From contig OU015495.1 of assembly GCA_907164885.2 (NCBI GenBank), positions 586,230 to 650,229 on the forward strand: a stretch of 64,000 bases of DNA. Direction: 5' to 3'. This stretch comes from Dolomedes plantarius. Its lineage: Eukaryota; Arthropoda; Arachnida; Araneae; Dolomedidae. A program made the position numbers and the translations under genes. The notes under the pieces are model-generated. The model searched no databases, was not told the DNA's origin, and was given only the letters and a program-made list of their open reading frames with translations. Positions 13,432 through 32,794 of the stretch are shown here, in pieces (within the stretch, counting starts at the first letter, position 1; every line of letters begins with the position of its first letter).

Positions 13432-14595
13432 ACAGGGTGGTCATAAAGAAACTTGCCGATATATGGACCTCTAGCGGGTGTTCCGTTCAACCGATCGAGA
13501 TGAGATTTCAGATGTAGGGGTAATCAGGGGTGTGACCTCAAGATTCTGTGAACGGCAATAAAGTGCTCTATCGGTTACGGTTATAGGTATAGAAACTCGA
13601 AATCTTCCAATGGCAACGTTCACTTTTTTCCAAGTGCAAAAGGCGCGACGATATCCATTTATCCGTGAAATCTTCAAATTCTTTTAAGGAAAAATAATTT
13701 ATTTCTGTTTATAGTTAACAAATTAAATTCTCAAGATTGTTTCCACTTTTTTAAGCTGAAAGTGAAATTAAATTAAGGACAGAGAACATTTCAGATCCAT
13801 TTTTGAACGTCATATAATGTACATTTTTCTGGCTGCAAGAAAACCTGTATAAACATTTCCCATTCAATAGAATTTTTCTTTCGTTTTAAAATTATTTTTC
13901 AAAATCTGTGATTTTTAGGAAAAAAATGGGACAGATTTTTAACTAATAAATTTAATTTTTAAGCTATTTTACCTTTTTCTATTGCCCTTAAAAATTGCTT
14001 TAAATGTTTCATACGCTCTTGAATAAGCAGGGTTAATTCGTTTTTCACCATTATCTCCCACCTAACAGCATCTCTGGGTGGGTATGCATATGCTCTTATC
14101 TTGCACTGCAGAAAATATGAAATCATGTTTCCACTCTAAATAGAAGAGACTGGTTCCAATCCATGTAGAGAGACTCGAGTCGAATCTCGAGTTCTTTTCG
14201 AGTTCATGTAGAATCCAGGTGTTTGCTAATGACACAAAAATATTAAGATCACACAGAAGGAGAGACAATGTAAATTTTGCACAGGCTGCGACTTGTGCTC
14301 CTGAGAAGATTACAAGGAGTAGAAATTAACTAATTACGTAACAAAAGAAAAGAGTTTTTGACAACTTTAAGTTAAAAAATAATAACCGGAGAATAACGAA
14401 TTATCGTAGTTTACACTGTTGCTTAAATATTGCGGGGAAAATGCCTTCGTAAGCAACCGAAATAGATCTGGATCACCTGGGGATCAAAAACATTATTACT
14501 GGAAACCATTTAAATATGAGGAAAAAATGCTAAACAAAACCTTTCTACATACAACTATTTAACGAAAGAATTTTCTAAGCAATTTTTCATTTCAG
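13432..14595. other. Upstream region of the serpin gene
   Basis: At 13432 tacagggtggtcataaagaa resembles a mariner-type terminal repeat, but I cannot find the opposite end. The rest is AT-rich without a convincing gene. The sequence directly before 14596 (tttttcatttcag) is a good splice acceptor, so the serpin transcript probably has a non-coding first exon somewhere in or above this stretch. I cannot place it. Confidence 0.4.
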
Positions 14596-14608
14596 ATCAA
14601 CCCACAAG

Positions 14609-21270
<6,662 letters not shown>

Positions 21271-22800
21271 TAGACTTTTTTTGTGTGCTTTATAGCCTGT
21301 TTTTAGTTAAATAAAATCGAATAAATTTGATTTATTAAATGTCGTCTGTTTCATTTTCGAATGAAGTGTGAGTAATGGATTTTCATCTTAAGTCAAACAT
21401 GTCAAACTAAGGCGTTTCTTAACGTGATATGTCGCGTCTCCGATCAGTAGAACATTCCATCTTATATTGTTTGATAACTACACTCAGTTAAATAGATTTT
21501 ATCATATCGGAAAATTTCAACAACGTGATAAAATCACAGAATATAATATAACTAAGCCTATAATCATATCGCAAATGTGTGTTTTCTCCAGAAGCATGAA
21601 AAATTATCCTAGACAAGATAAGTTGAAATCAAAACTAATTTGAGAGTAAATAAGGAAAATATTAAATGCAATTGTATGATAATAGAAAATTAACTTATAA
21701 ATATGTAAAATCCGGTTTCTATTTTACATATTTCTTATGTTTCATTTGTTTTCCGTCTAATATTTGATATTGGAAAGCATTTTCATTAACAATTGATAGA
21801 CTTTTGCCAGCGATTATTTTCTTCTGGGTAAATGGAAGAATCACTTCTTTTATAATTTGTAAATGGAAGTATTGAAATAGAGATCTCTTATTCATTAAAA
21901 TAATTCATGTAGCTCTATATCAATCCAGTGTATAATACGACGAGTGCTACTTACGTATATCTTTGTGTGTCAGATTTGATAATACTAAATTAGGGTAGAG
22001 GGGGAGGGAAGGGAGTACTTCCTCTGGATATGCTGCCACCTAATAAAAACTTTTTAGAAATTAGTTCTTATTTTTTGGCAATAAAACGGCATTTATAGGT
22101 AAGAAAAAAATTAAATATTTTCTATTGATACTAAAGTTGGCCATCATTTCGAAAAATAGGAATATTTTCGAAGAGGACTTTATCGATTTCGAGAAATAAA
22201 TTATATCTCATAGATAGAAAAAAGTTTTTTAGAAATGAGAATACCAATCCTTTCTGTTAGTAATTTCTCCTCTACGACCACTCCGTCACTCCTATTTTAT
22301 AACAACCTGAGAAATGCGCATTTGCTAAATGTTTTCTTTTTTGGTGATAGAATGAAAAGTTCTCAAAGTTTGTTCATATATTTATTTTCTTTGTTGTAAG
22401 TAAAGTGGGGGGGGAATTTATAGACAGGATATTTTCCTCACAAATAGGCTTTAAATTTTGAAATTTTCTACATAAACAGCATCGAAAACTCCAGACAATT
22501 ATCCTTATTCTTCGATAGGGTAGATATTACGTATAACCCCTTTTAAAAAATATTAAATAACACAAAATTAAGACCATTTAATTTTATCATCACCACTTAA
22601 AATTTTCAAGAAGGATAATTTCATTTTTATACGGAAAAATATTCACTTTATGAGCAAATATTACAAAATATTTCATATCGTAAGAAAAAGGTGTTTTTTT
22701 AGATATATCCCTAACTATATTTATTATTTTTTTCCCTCAAAGTTCTTTCCTTTTAAGTTTAAACTTCAAAGAAAATGAGTTTCACATAATTACACAATCT
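21271..22800 (+). repeat. 3' flank of serpin unit A, paralogous to 50505-52050
   Basis: Non-coding sequence that aligns along its whole length with the flank of serpin exon 3 in unit 2, for example attttcgaatgaagtgtgag and cctctggatatgctgcc. It marks the downstream end of the duplicated unit. No gene is visible. Confidence 0.75.
21310..21315 (+). promoter_or_regulatory. Polyadenylation signal AATAAA
   Basis: AATAAA lies 40 bp after the serpin stop codon and a second hexamer-like ataaat follows at 21321. The same arrangement is conserved at 50547 in unit 2. Confidence 0.75.
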
Positions 22801-23522
22801 TGAGAAGCCCGATGTTTGGCAGCCAAAATAGTGATGGCTTGGATTTCGATTGGAATGCACAGTTCTTTTGAATACAGTTCTCTGATAGTATGAAATGTTT
22901 ACTAATTATTGAAGAAAACTTTATTATGTTACTTTGAAAAAATAACTAGTTTTCCAGTTAAACCTTAACATTAAAAAATATAAATTTATGCGCGAATCAC
23001 AGTGATTAGTAATTGCCGATCTGAAAAACATGAATATGGAAAAGACCACGTTTTGAATAATCTATGCTAGAACAAAATGTGTATAATAAAATTATCTACT
23101 TCAGCTTTCCTGTTTGTTTTTTTTCTAACTAAAAAAATGCAGTTTAATGGATAATATCTCATAAATAGATTTTTCATGAAAATGCGGTTTAATGGATAAT
23201 ATCTCATAAATAGATTTTTCATGACTGTTATATGCGTTTTTTCGTATCAAAAATCTTAAAATAATTTTCACCATTAAAGTGAAAGAATATGCAAATAATA
23301 TCCTATGCAAAATATCGCTAATATAAAATTTTCGCTAATATTAAATTTCGCTAATATAATTTAATTTCGCTAATATAAAATTAATGAACTGCTGGCCACC
23401 CAAATTGCAACACCAAAAAAGACAAGAGATATCACAACAAAATTTATTTTGTAGATAACATGCTGACCAAGTATCAAATGATTAAATTTATAGACTTCTG
23501 TGAAATGTGGTTCCTGCCAAAA

Positions 23523-24153
23523 TCAGTAGCCAGAGTAGCCGCCATTGTTGGAGATCACCGCTGCCACACGCTTCGGCTTTGATTCAAAGAGACTTTGGAT
23601 GAGTTCTTGGGGTACAGCAGACCAAGCAGCTAACACACGTTGCCAAATTTGATCTGCTGTGGCAGCTGGGGTTGGAATCTGGGTCAATCGTAGAGCAACC
23701 ATGGACCACATGTTTTCTATCGGCGAAAGATCCGGAGAGCGAGGCGGCCAGGGAAGCAATTCAATCTGGCGATTGACGAAGAACCGTTGGACAATGCGTG
23801 CCACGTGTGGTCGCGCATTATCCTGTTGAAATATGGCTGTGGGAAAGCCCTGAAGGTAAGGAAGAACAACTGGCTCCAACACCTCGGAGATGTAGCGCTG
23901 GCTGTTTAAAGTACCGGCAATGCGTACTAGAGGTGTGCGAGAGTGATATCCAATACCACCCCATACCATAATACCCGGTGCAGGACCAGTGTGGCGGTGC
24001 ATAACGCAGCTGTTCAGCATCCTCTCTTCACGGTGTCTCGAGACTCGAATGCGACCATCGTGGTGTTGCAGACAGAAGCGTGACTCGTCAGTAAAGACAA
24101 TTTCATTCCATTCTGCCGTCCACATTCTTCTGTCATCGCACCATTGGCGGCGG
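23523..24153 (-). pseudogene. Tc1 transposase, C-terminal part
   Basis: Carries the full DDE catalytic set: FTDESRF (first Asp), QQDNARPHVA (second Asp) and SPDLSPIENMW (Glu), with 34 residues between the second Asp and Glu. Also present are the GGIGYHSRTPL turn and the closing KRVAAVISNNGGYSGY. The reading frame is open and is interrupted only by the Copia insertion at RRLRRQW. Together with 30915-31319 it makes a nearly complete protein of Tc1 size. Confidence 0.9.
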
Positions 24154-24158
24154 AGACG

Positions 24159-24868
24159 TGTTAGCGTACATGTTAAAAACATGCACGTCAACAATTCTTA
24201 TAATTTATTTTTAAATAGCAGAGTTTAAAAATGTGCAGTAAAAGCTATGTTAAAAAAAAAAAGGTATACGTTAAAACCACTAAAGTTGTTAAAAATCATG
24301 TATAGACGACAAGACTTTTTAAACAATAACTAAAAGTTTATTCATTTGAAAAACTGGTTAAGAATTAGTTAAAAACAACAATATCAACATCTTTCTTCTT
24401 ACTCATAATACTGGGGTTTTCTTTAAATAAATTTTGAAACAAACATTATATTTTATCGTACTGTGATGGACTATCACAAGAATTAATCTATAACTAATAC
24501 AAAACGTCTTACTCTAGATAGGCTTGATACTTCATCCCAATCAGCCAATGTATCCTTGATGTCGTGATGCCCGATGCCGTGATGCCTTTTCTCGAAAGTG
24601 TTCGCCGCTTATATACACTTAACAAAACAGATTTACATCGCTTCACTTGAAAAAAACTATCGGCTGGTAACTGAAAATTTGTGTTTAATTATGACGTATG
24701 GCAGATTGCCAGACATGACGTAATCTAAACGAAACTTACGTCGTTGATTCGGTTTAATTGAATCGCCTTTAACTTGCATCGGCTTAAAATTGGAAATGCA
24801 GAATATGACGTCAAACATCGGAAAGGCAAGTAATTAATGAATCTTCATATTGGTTCATATTGCTAACA
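24159..24868 (-). repeat. Copia LTR (3' LTR on the minus strand)
   Basis: 710 bp, TGTTAG...CTAACA. On the minus strand a TATATAAG box (24608-24615) is preceded by four CRE-like TGACGT motifs between 24692 and 24813, which is the expected promoter position in U3. A C-run at 24871-24881 just outside the LTR is the purine-rich polypurine tract of the minus strand. Confidence 0.95.
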
Positions 24869-25639
24869 AATGCCCCCCCCCCACTTGTCTTTTCGGCACA
24901 AAATAAGCAACAGAATAAGATAAATCCACCACAGTTTACAAATCAGGTTTTCAAGTTATAAAAAAAACTGCTTGCTTCTGTATTTACAATTGCTCTCTAA
25001 AAAGAAAACCAATATACACAATACTACATATTACAAACTACAAGAAAAGGTTAAAACATATAATTACTAAGACAACACTACATTCAATCATGATCATATA
25101 TCAATACATGCGTGCGCGCCCACTCATACAAACTCATTCATTCACATAGAACAAATTGGTTTATCATCAAGAAATATATCAATCAACATTTTCAAATTCT
25201 TGAAATTTTTCTTTAAAGGTGTTTAAAAATATTTGAGATCAAAATATCACTAAGTAATATTGCACTGTATATCTATAAGGTACAACAACTCGGATAAATA
25301 GACACTGAGCATTAAACAAGTTTACTTTAAACAAATTTCCTTGATTAGGTGGACGGAACATTTAATGGGGCAGTCCCATAAACAAAACAGGGATTTGCCA
25401 AAATAAAAATAACATACCCGCGAACAAAAGCCCTCCGGTGCCTCGACAAATTACATTTTCACCTAACCCGAGACGGTACGTTAGGCTGTTCGGATTCAGA
25501 TGATAGACAGTAAAGATGCCACTAAACACGTTCAGACATTTAGACGGGGAAAAAAACGTCCACCCAAAACAAGTAAAAACTCACAGTACTCTCAAAAGTT
25601 CAAAATACTCTCAAAGTTCAAAAGAAACAAAATGAGCAT

Positions 25640-28600
25640 TTAACTCAGACTCATGAAAAAAATTTCATCACATAAACGTCTCAGCTCGAACCTGGTCAGA
25701 GATTTGGTAAAAGGGTCACCTAAATTTTCTTTGCTCTTTATATATTTTATATCAAAAATGTTTTGATAAACTAAGTCACGAACAAAAAATAACCGGACAT
25801 CAATATGTTTACTCCTATGGTTTTCAACTGGGGATTTGACAAAATCTATGCAAGCGGTGTTATCAACATATAGGATCGACTTCAATTTCTTACCAAAAAC
25901 TAACTTTCTGTCGTAACATTCATCTAGGATTCTATCAAACCACATCAGTTCCTTCGTGGCCTCTGTCATAGCATAGAATTCACTCTCCATAGTTGACAAC
26001 GACACGCACTTCTCCTTAAAAGTCCTCCACATGACTGGAGCTTTTCCAAAAAAAACTATCTGTCCCCCCATAGATGTCCTGTCATCTTTATTGGCAGCAA
26101 AGTCCGCATCAGTGTAAACTACTATACTAGGTTCATTGCATGCAAGTTTAAGTTTATAATTGCGTGTGTGTATGACATAGCCCAAAAGGTTTATTAGACC
26201 GTCCCAGTGAAACCTACCAGGATTACTCTGGTACTGGCTAAAGATGTTAACGGCGTAACTTATGTCGGGCCTGGTTCTACTAACAAGAAAAGATAGACAG
26301 CCTAATAAATTCCTATAAGGAAAATGTGACATTTCCTCTATTTCAATATCTGATTGTGGACATTGTTTCTTTGAGAAGACTGTACCTTTGCTGATTGGAA
26401 GTGAAGAAACAGGTATGAAGAAGCTAGTAAACCTTTTACAAATATCGTCAATATAAATCGACTGGCTCAGCAAAACTTCACCTCCCTTTTCCACAAACTC
26501 AACCCCCAACAGCTTTTTAGTCTTACCCAAAATTTTTAAGTCAAAATGTTTTTCCAACAATCCAATGGCCTTGTCTATTACTTTCTCGTCCTTTCCAAAC
26601 AAAACTATGTCATCAACATACAAAAGCAAAATCAACACACAATTAAAGTCATATGCACAATTACACCAATTCAATTTGCTAAAACCAAGTTCTGTCAATA
26701 CTTTATGAATCTCGAAAAACCATTCTCGACCAATCTGGTGTAGTCCATAAATAGCTCTATCCAACTTACAAACTAAAGTCTCCTTACCTTTCACAGCAAA
26801 ACCGGGTGGTTGAGACATGTAAATGTTATCTTTTAATGGCGCGTATAGATAAGCTCCTTTTACGTCACACTGCCTGTGGGTCCAACCCTGTAAAACTACT
26901 AAAAAGGAAAAGAAGAAACGAATTAGACTGAAATTAATGACTGGGCTAAAAGTTTCTTCGTAACTCACTCCTTTTACTTGTTTAAAACCCTGTGCCACTA
27001 GTCTTGCCTTATACCTGGCCACTTTGCCTTTTTCGTCTCTTTTCAATGTAAAAACCCACCGACATCCGATGACATCAGTATCTGGCGGTAACTTAACAAG
27101 GTGCCATACATGTCTTTCTGCCATGATTTTCATTTCTTCTCCCATGGCTTCTACCCATTGCTTGTGTTGTGGGGAGCTCAATGCTTGTTTATAAGTGTTG
27201 GGAATATGGATTTCATCTAGTCAGGAACTGGCATAGCTTGTGGAGGCGGTAACTGGTTTATCTGAAATTATTCCCTGATACGGATTTTCACCGGAAAAAT
27301 CAAAAATGTGTTCCGTGTATTTTATACCATTATCCTTACAATACTTTAAGGCATCGTTTGTAGACCTAAGTCTAATGTTGGAACCTACTTCATAATAGTA
27401 TACATCTATACGTTTACTCTTTGTTCGTGGGACCACTTTCCTTTCCCAATCGACACGTTTTAGACCTTCGGCTGGTAAGGGGCTTTCAATTTTATCACTG
27501 TGGGTTTCCCCAGAAACATTCCTTTCCACCAAATCCTCATCACTCTCAAGGGGTAGGTTATGATCTAACGGAATAATAGAAATATCCTTTTCTCCCTTAT
27601 CTTCGGAGTGTGGTTCAGTGTTGAAATTCTCACTGGGGCCCATCGATGCTCCACTGTCGCTATCTGCGCATTGCGGATCTTCACAAAATCTGACGTTTAT
27701 GGTTTCTATCACATTGTCGGTGTCAGGGAACCATATCCTATAACCTTTGGTGTTAAAGGCATATCCTATCATAACTCCCTTTCTCGCCTTGGCGTCCAAC
27801 TTTGCTCTATGCTGTCTTGGTACACCAACATATGCGATGGACCCAAACGGCTTCAAGTGGTTTACTGATGGTTTATATCCACTAAATAGTTCAAAGGGTG
27901 TTTTCCCTAAACCTTTATGGACGACCCTATTCCAGACATATGTGAAACTTAAAACTGCATCAGGCCAAAATTTCGTTTCTAATCCACTATCTGCTAACAA
28001 GCATTTTGCCCCATTTGATACCGTTTGATTATATCTCTCTGACGTACCATTCTGCTCTGGCGTATATGTGTTCGTAAGCTCGTGTTTTACACCATGTTCA
28101 TTGCAAAACGCTGTGAAATTGTTGTTTATGAATTCTGTTCCATTATCCGTACGGATACATTTCACCTTCCGTCCTAGGAACCTCTCTGCACGAGCAACAT
28201 GATTTCTAAAGATTCTAAATACCTCAGATTTTTCACGCATAGGATAGACAGAGGATTTACCTGAAAAATCATCTATAATTGATAAAAAATACTTTTCACC
28301 GTTCCGACCAATAGTACTGCAAGGACCCCAAACATCCATATAAATCAAATCATTGGGATGTTTAGAACGTCTAAAATTTATAGGTTTAAAACTTACCCTC
28401 TTAAATTTATTGAGTGTACAGGTTTCGCAGACGAAATTATGCCCCTCAAATCTTTCCAAACCCTTTATAGCATGTTTCCTAATTGTGTCTCTGATTACAT
28501 ATGGACTAATATGTGCCAACCTTCGGTGTATTAACTCATCGTCAACTTTTCTTGATACACATGCTCTGTAATTTTCCTTCTGGCTAGCTATCCGGGGATT

Positions 28601-29974
28601 TTTAGGACAAACTTGATACAAACCATTTTTTAATTTAGCACAAAAAATAGTTTTTCCATATCGGTTTTTAACTCTTACACCACTCTGACCACCTTCGAAT
28701 CTAAGACCTTGGCTGTCCAAAACAGAACCTGAAATCAAATTCAATTTAAGGTTAGGTGAGTACATAACATTATATAAATGAAAAATTCTGGAACCAAACT
28801 GAAGCTGAATAGTCCCTTTACCAATGATCGGGAAAGTCACACCTTCGATAGCTACGGACAATTTATCGTCTTGTATTTCCTCAAAGTTCTTGAACCATTG
28901 CTTTACCTTGCAGAAATGATGACTAGCTGCAGTATCGAAAGTCCACAAGTTTGAAGACTCTTCGAAATTGCTGACATAGGCTTGCACGAAATTAGCTGAC
29001 TGAAGACTAGAAGTCACCTTCTTAAAAGGTCGTTTTGATCGTGACTTATAACGTACAGGACTCATACCACGTGCGGGAGACTGACTTCGAATTGGCGTAC
29101 TTTTCTGGTAATGTGTCGTATTCCCTGTCAAAACAAGTTGTCTAGGTTGGTACACAGGAACTGGATCTTTAACAGAACAATTTTTCTTAATGTGTCCCAC
29201 TTGATTACACCTGTAACATATCACACCCTTCTGAAACATGTTGTTGCGTGTTACTGCAGAGTATGCTTTAACCTCATGTGCTTTACTACGGTCTTGTTCT
29301 CGTACGGTTAATCTATCTTCCTCTGCCACTAACTCTACAAGAATATCCTTAAACTTAAACTTTTTATCTGGCCACCGTAATATGGACTGTGATATACTGT
29401 CATATTCTTCTGGTAAGTAGCGTAGCAACTGAAAACTGACGTAAAGTTCATTAATAGGATGATTTATTCCACGTAATTTTTCGACAATTCTTGTTAAACG
29501 TGCTGCAAAAAGGCTGATTTTTTCATGCGATTGAATTCGGCTTGAAAATAACTCTGAGATCAGCTGCATATGTCGTGACCTATTGTCAGGTTCGAAAAAT
29601 AATTTTAACTTAAGCCAAGCCTCACGAGCGTTTTCTATTCCTTCTATAACTTTTCGAAATTCAGGAGAAATATTCAAATAAATCAAGGAAACCGCTGCTC
29701 CAGCACGGAGATTATAATCTCTAATATCGCGATACGTGACTTCAGAGCCAGAATACCCTGCCTGTGTAACTACACTTTTCACGGCATCGACACCTTTAAC
29801 GCTATCGGCATCATTACTTGCTGCAACTATCTTTTCATGCTCAGTTTTTATTATAGGTGATAGCTCAGTACCTGCTACTATACCCCAGCATCCCCTTTCC
29901 ATAAGGATGTACTTCATATCTTCGACCCAATTGCCGTAATTATTTGCATTGAGTTTTTCTATCTGGGCCTGCAT
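25640..29974 (-). CDS. Copia Gag-Pol polyprotein with one in-frame TGA
   Basis: From ATG at 29974 (MQAQIEKLNANNYGNW) the frame encodes Gag with a CYRCNQVGHIKKNC zinc knuckle (about residue 255), protease DTAASHHF (about 350) and the pre-integrase LIHRRLAHIS region. The integrase has MDVWGP, RTDNGTEF and PEQNGTSER as its DDE residues. A TGA at 27221-27223 follows. The same frame then continues with WVEAMGEEMK, the reverse transcriptase with LLYVDDIVLFG, and RNase H with YTDADFAA and STMESEFYA, to a stop at 25640. Length and content are those of a complete Copia polyprotein. The TGA may be a mutation (CGA to TGA) or a leaky stop, as it is followed by CTAG. Confidence 0.93.
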
Positions 29975-30186
29975 TTTCAATTATCTTCACAAAATACACA
30001 TTAATAAAAAAAACTTCACTTATCGTCTATATTTACTATCATTAATACTAAATTTAATGCCCCCCCATCTTCGGGGTCACTGGTATACTCAACTACTTTT
30101 CAAAATATAATCTTTAAAAGTTCAAAAAAAATTTCAGGCTTTTATTCAGTAATTTTCGTGGTCGTATTCCTTCAATAACTCCGCTA

Positions 30187-30196
30187 GCCCATAACC
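30187..30196 (-). promoter_or_regulatory. Copia primer-binding site, complementary to an initiator-tRNA anticodon arm
   Basis: The minus strand reads ggttatgggc starting 6 bp from the LTR. Its complement gcccataacc matches the anticodon stem-loop of eukaryotic initiator tRNA-Met (anticodon CAU). Drosophila copia is known to prime from an internally cleaved initiator tRNA; the same is inferred here. Confidence 0.6.
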
Positions 30197-30202
30197 ATTT
30201 AT

Positions 30203-30909
30203 TGTTAGCGTACATGTTAAAAACATGCACGTCAACAATTCTTATAATTTATATTTAAATAGCAGAGTTTAAAAATGTGCAGTAAAAGCTATGTTAAAAA
30301 AAAGGTATACGCTAAAACCACTAAAGTTGTTAAAAATCATGTATAGACGACAAGACTTTTTAAACAATAACTAAAAGTTTATTCATTTGAAAAACTGGTT
30401 AAGAATTAGTTAAAAACAACAATATCAACATCTTTCTTCTTACTCATAATACTGGGGTTTTCTGTAAATAAATTTTAAAACAAACATTATATTTTATCGT
30501 ACTGTGATGGACTATCACAATAATTAATCTATAACTAATACAAAACGTCTTACTCTAGATAGGCTAGATACTTCATCCCAATCAGCCAATGTATCCTTGA
30601 TGTCGTGATGCCCGATGCCGTGATGCCTTTTCTCGAAAGTGTTCGCCGCTTATATACACTTAACAAAACAGATTTACATCGCTTCACTTGAAAAAAACTA
30701 TCGGCTGGTAACTGAACATTTGTGTTTAATTATGACGTATGGCAGATTGCCAGACATGACGTAATCTAAACGAAACTTACGTCGTTGATTCGGTTTAATT
30801 GAATCGCCTTTAACTTGCATCGGCTTAAAAATGGAAATGCAGAATATGACGTCAAACATCGGAAAGGCAAGTAATTAATGAATCTTCATATTGGTTCATA
30901 TTGCTAACA
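30203..30909 (-). repeat. Copia LTR (5' LTR on the minus strand)
   Basis: 707 bp partner of the other LTR with the same ends, TATA box (about 30649-30656) and CRE-like motifs. Next to it, inside the element, lies the primer-binding site. Confidence 0.95.
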
Positions 30910-30914
30910 AGACG

Positions 30915-31319
30915 TCTGTGGTTCTGCGTCAAGGGTAGACAAAGCAATGGACGTCTTGCGGACAGACCACTCTGCTGTAAACGGCGTTGAATGGTACGCG
31001 CACACACTGGATGATGCGTTACAGACTGCATGTGCTGTGCTATGGTTCGTGATGTGACTGAGCGATCCGTCACTGCCATGCGCACAATTTGCCGGTCATC
31101 ACGTGAAGTGGTGCGCTGAGGTGGATGCTATCGAGCGCGCCGGTCCGTTGTACCCTCCTGCATCCAACGATCACATATCCGCATTACAGTTGTTTGGTTT
31201 CGTCCAACACGACTACCGATTTCCCTGAAAGTTAATCCACAATCTCGGTAGGCCACTATCCTTCCTCTGTCGAACTCGGATACTTGATCAAAAGATGATC
31301 GCTGTTTTCGACGAGGCAA
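30915..31319 (-). pseudogene. Tc1 transposase, N-terminal part
   Basis: Encodes the paired-type helix-turn-helix: LPRRKQRSSFDQVSEFDRGR, FREIGSRVGRNQTTVMRICDRW, then after one in-frame TAG (31128-31130) HPPQRTTSRDDRQIVRMAV and ARTIQRRLQQSGL. Relatives start with Met at the position of the first Leu here (TTG), so the start codon appears lost. The frame continues into the C-terminal piece at the far side of the Copia element. Confidence 0.85.
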
Positions 31320-31553
31320 AATTGATCGTTTTTTTGAAAAAACCACAAGAAAAACACAATTGCCGAACTTGAAATCGTCGAAATCTCCAAGCCTTAAATA
31401 GCGCTTTGAAGTGGCGCCACAGGCGCGCGTGATGTGCGTCTGCGCTGAAATTCTAATCATTTGCATATCTCACCTCCTCTAATGCATGTTGTAAATTTCA
31501 TGTTATTTGCATGTTTTCTTCAGGGTGTTGCATTTACATTGGCCAGCAGTGTA

Positions 31554-32794
31554 TATTCTTTTGAAATAAGATTCCTTTGCACAACAATCTATAGAAACAC
31601 TAAATATAAAAATATTTCAAAAATTTCATTTTTGTGTCTGTATTTAACATTATTTTACTTTTATCAGACCTTGTGATAATATAAGCAGCATTACCGATTT
31701 CTATAAAGTCATTCAACATAATATTAAAATCGCCTGTTGGATTTCTTATGGTAGATTTGTCATTTAAAATTTTCTTCCGCTACTGGTTAGTTTTTCGTGA
31801 ACGGTTAGGCATTCTAAATTACTGCGACATATTTTGCAAATAACGTTCGACCTTTATTGTGGTTGTAGCTAAATTAATTTACCTTCGAGATATCAATAAA
31901 TTTACATTACTATGAGGTTGATAACTTCTTGTCAGTCATGAAAGGAGAGTTTATTTTTTTTTAATAAATAGAGATACGATGTATTATAAACATTACAAAC
32001 GTTCATTAGGAAGTTATTGAAAGGTATTGACCCTTTGTACTCCATCCAAATTTTCGTTATGAAATAACAGCAACTTCTTGTATTTAGCGCATTTCTTTTA
32101 TTTAGCCAGGGAAAATAAAATTTCTTTTTCATCAAATGAAAGATTTTAAATAAGAATAATTTCCCTTTTTTATATAATTTGCCGTGACAACACCTACGGA
32201 GTTGTAATGCACAATGACTACGTCGCCTTAGATGCTCTAATGGAGTGTAAAAGACTTAAGTATAATAATAATTTGAGATGCTAACAATTAATATATATTC
32301 TCCTAAAATATAATGGAGATTTAATCAAATGATCCTAACGGGTGTTACATGTCCTTTCTACGAAGTCTTTCACATCCTTTCGATGATAAGACCTTCCATG
32401 AATAAAACTTATTCGTTGTTGTTAGAATTTTATATTTAATAGATTAAACCCAATCGTATTTCATATCTACAGCATTTTGACTTAATGGGTGAAAGTATAG
32501 AAACTGTTGCAAAGTGGTAATTTTCGGGTTCATTTACACAAAAGAAAAATTTTTCTTTTCAAAACAACACCAAAAAATGTACTTTTCAAAATTTTTTGAA
32601 ACTGAGGTAAAAGTGCAAACAGAATTTCTAAAGTGCATAGATTCCTAACTGTTAAATAAATAAAGGATAATTTCTTCAAAGTTATAATGTGGTAAAAAGA
32701 TTAAAATGTATTAACTCATAATGAGTTTATGAAACGCATTATGCATATGTATACTTTGGGAGTTTGCTAAAAATGAACACTATAACAAAATGTT
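31554..32794 (+). repeat. Unit 2 upstream block, continuation of paralogy with unit A
   Basis: Resumes the match to unit A directly after the Tc1 element (for example tattcgttgttgttagaatt in both) and aligns with about 11340-12580. No gene is visible. Confidence 0.7.

Larger units (their letters stand above)
24159..30909 (-). mobile_element. Full-length Ty1/Copia LTR retrotransposon
   Basis: 6751 bp, bounded by two LTRs that begin TGTTAG and end CTAACA and flanked by the 5-bp duplication AGACG (24154-24158, 30910-30914). Domain order on the minus strand is Gag, protease, integrase, reverse transcriptase, RNase H, which defines Copia. The LTRs differ at about eight positions plus one indel by eye, so the insertion is not very recent. 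One stop codon interrupts the polyprotein. Confidence 0.97.
23384..31551 (-). mobile_element. Tc1-like (DD34E) transposon split by a Copia insertion
   Basis: Inverted ends ctgctggccacccaaattgc (23389) and the complement of ttggccagcagtg (ending 31551) are preceded and followed by TA. The transposase lies on the minus strand in two pieces, 30915-31319 and 23523-24153. The Copia element sits between them with its 5-bp target duplication. The paralogous block in unit A (near 11335) lacks the whole insertion. Confidence 0.85.

Noticed and set aside
13432..13690. Complete mariner element starting with cagggtggtcataaag
   Set aside because: Only one end is visible and no transposase or opposite terminal repeat was found.
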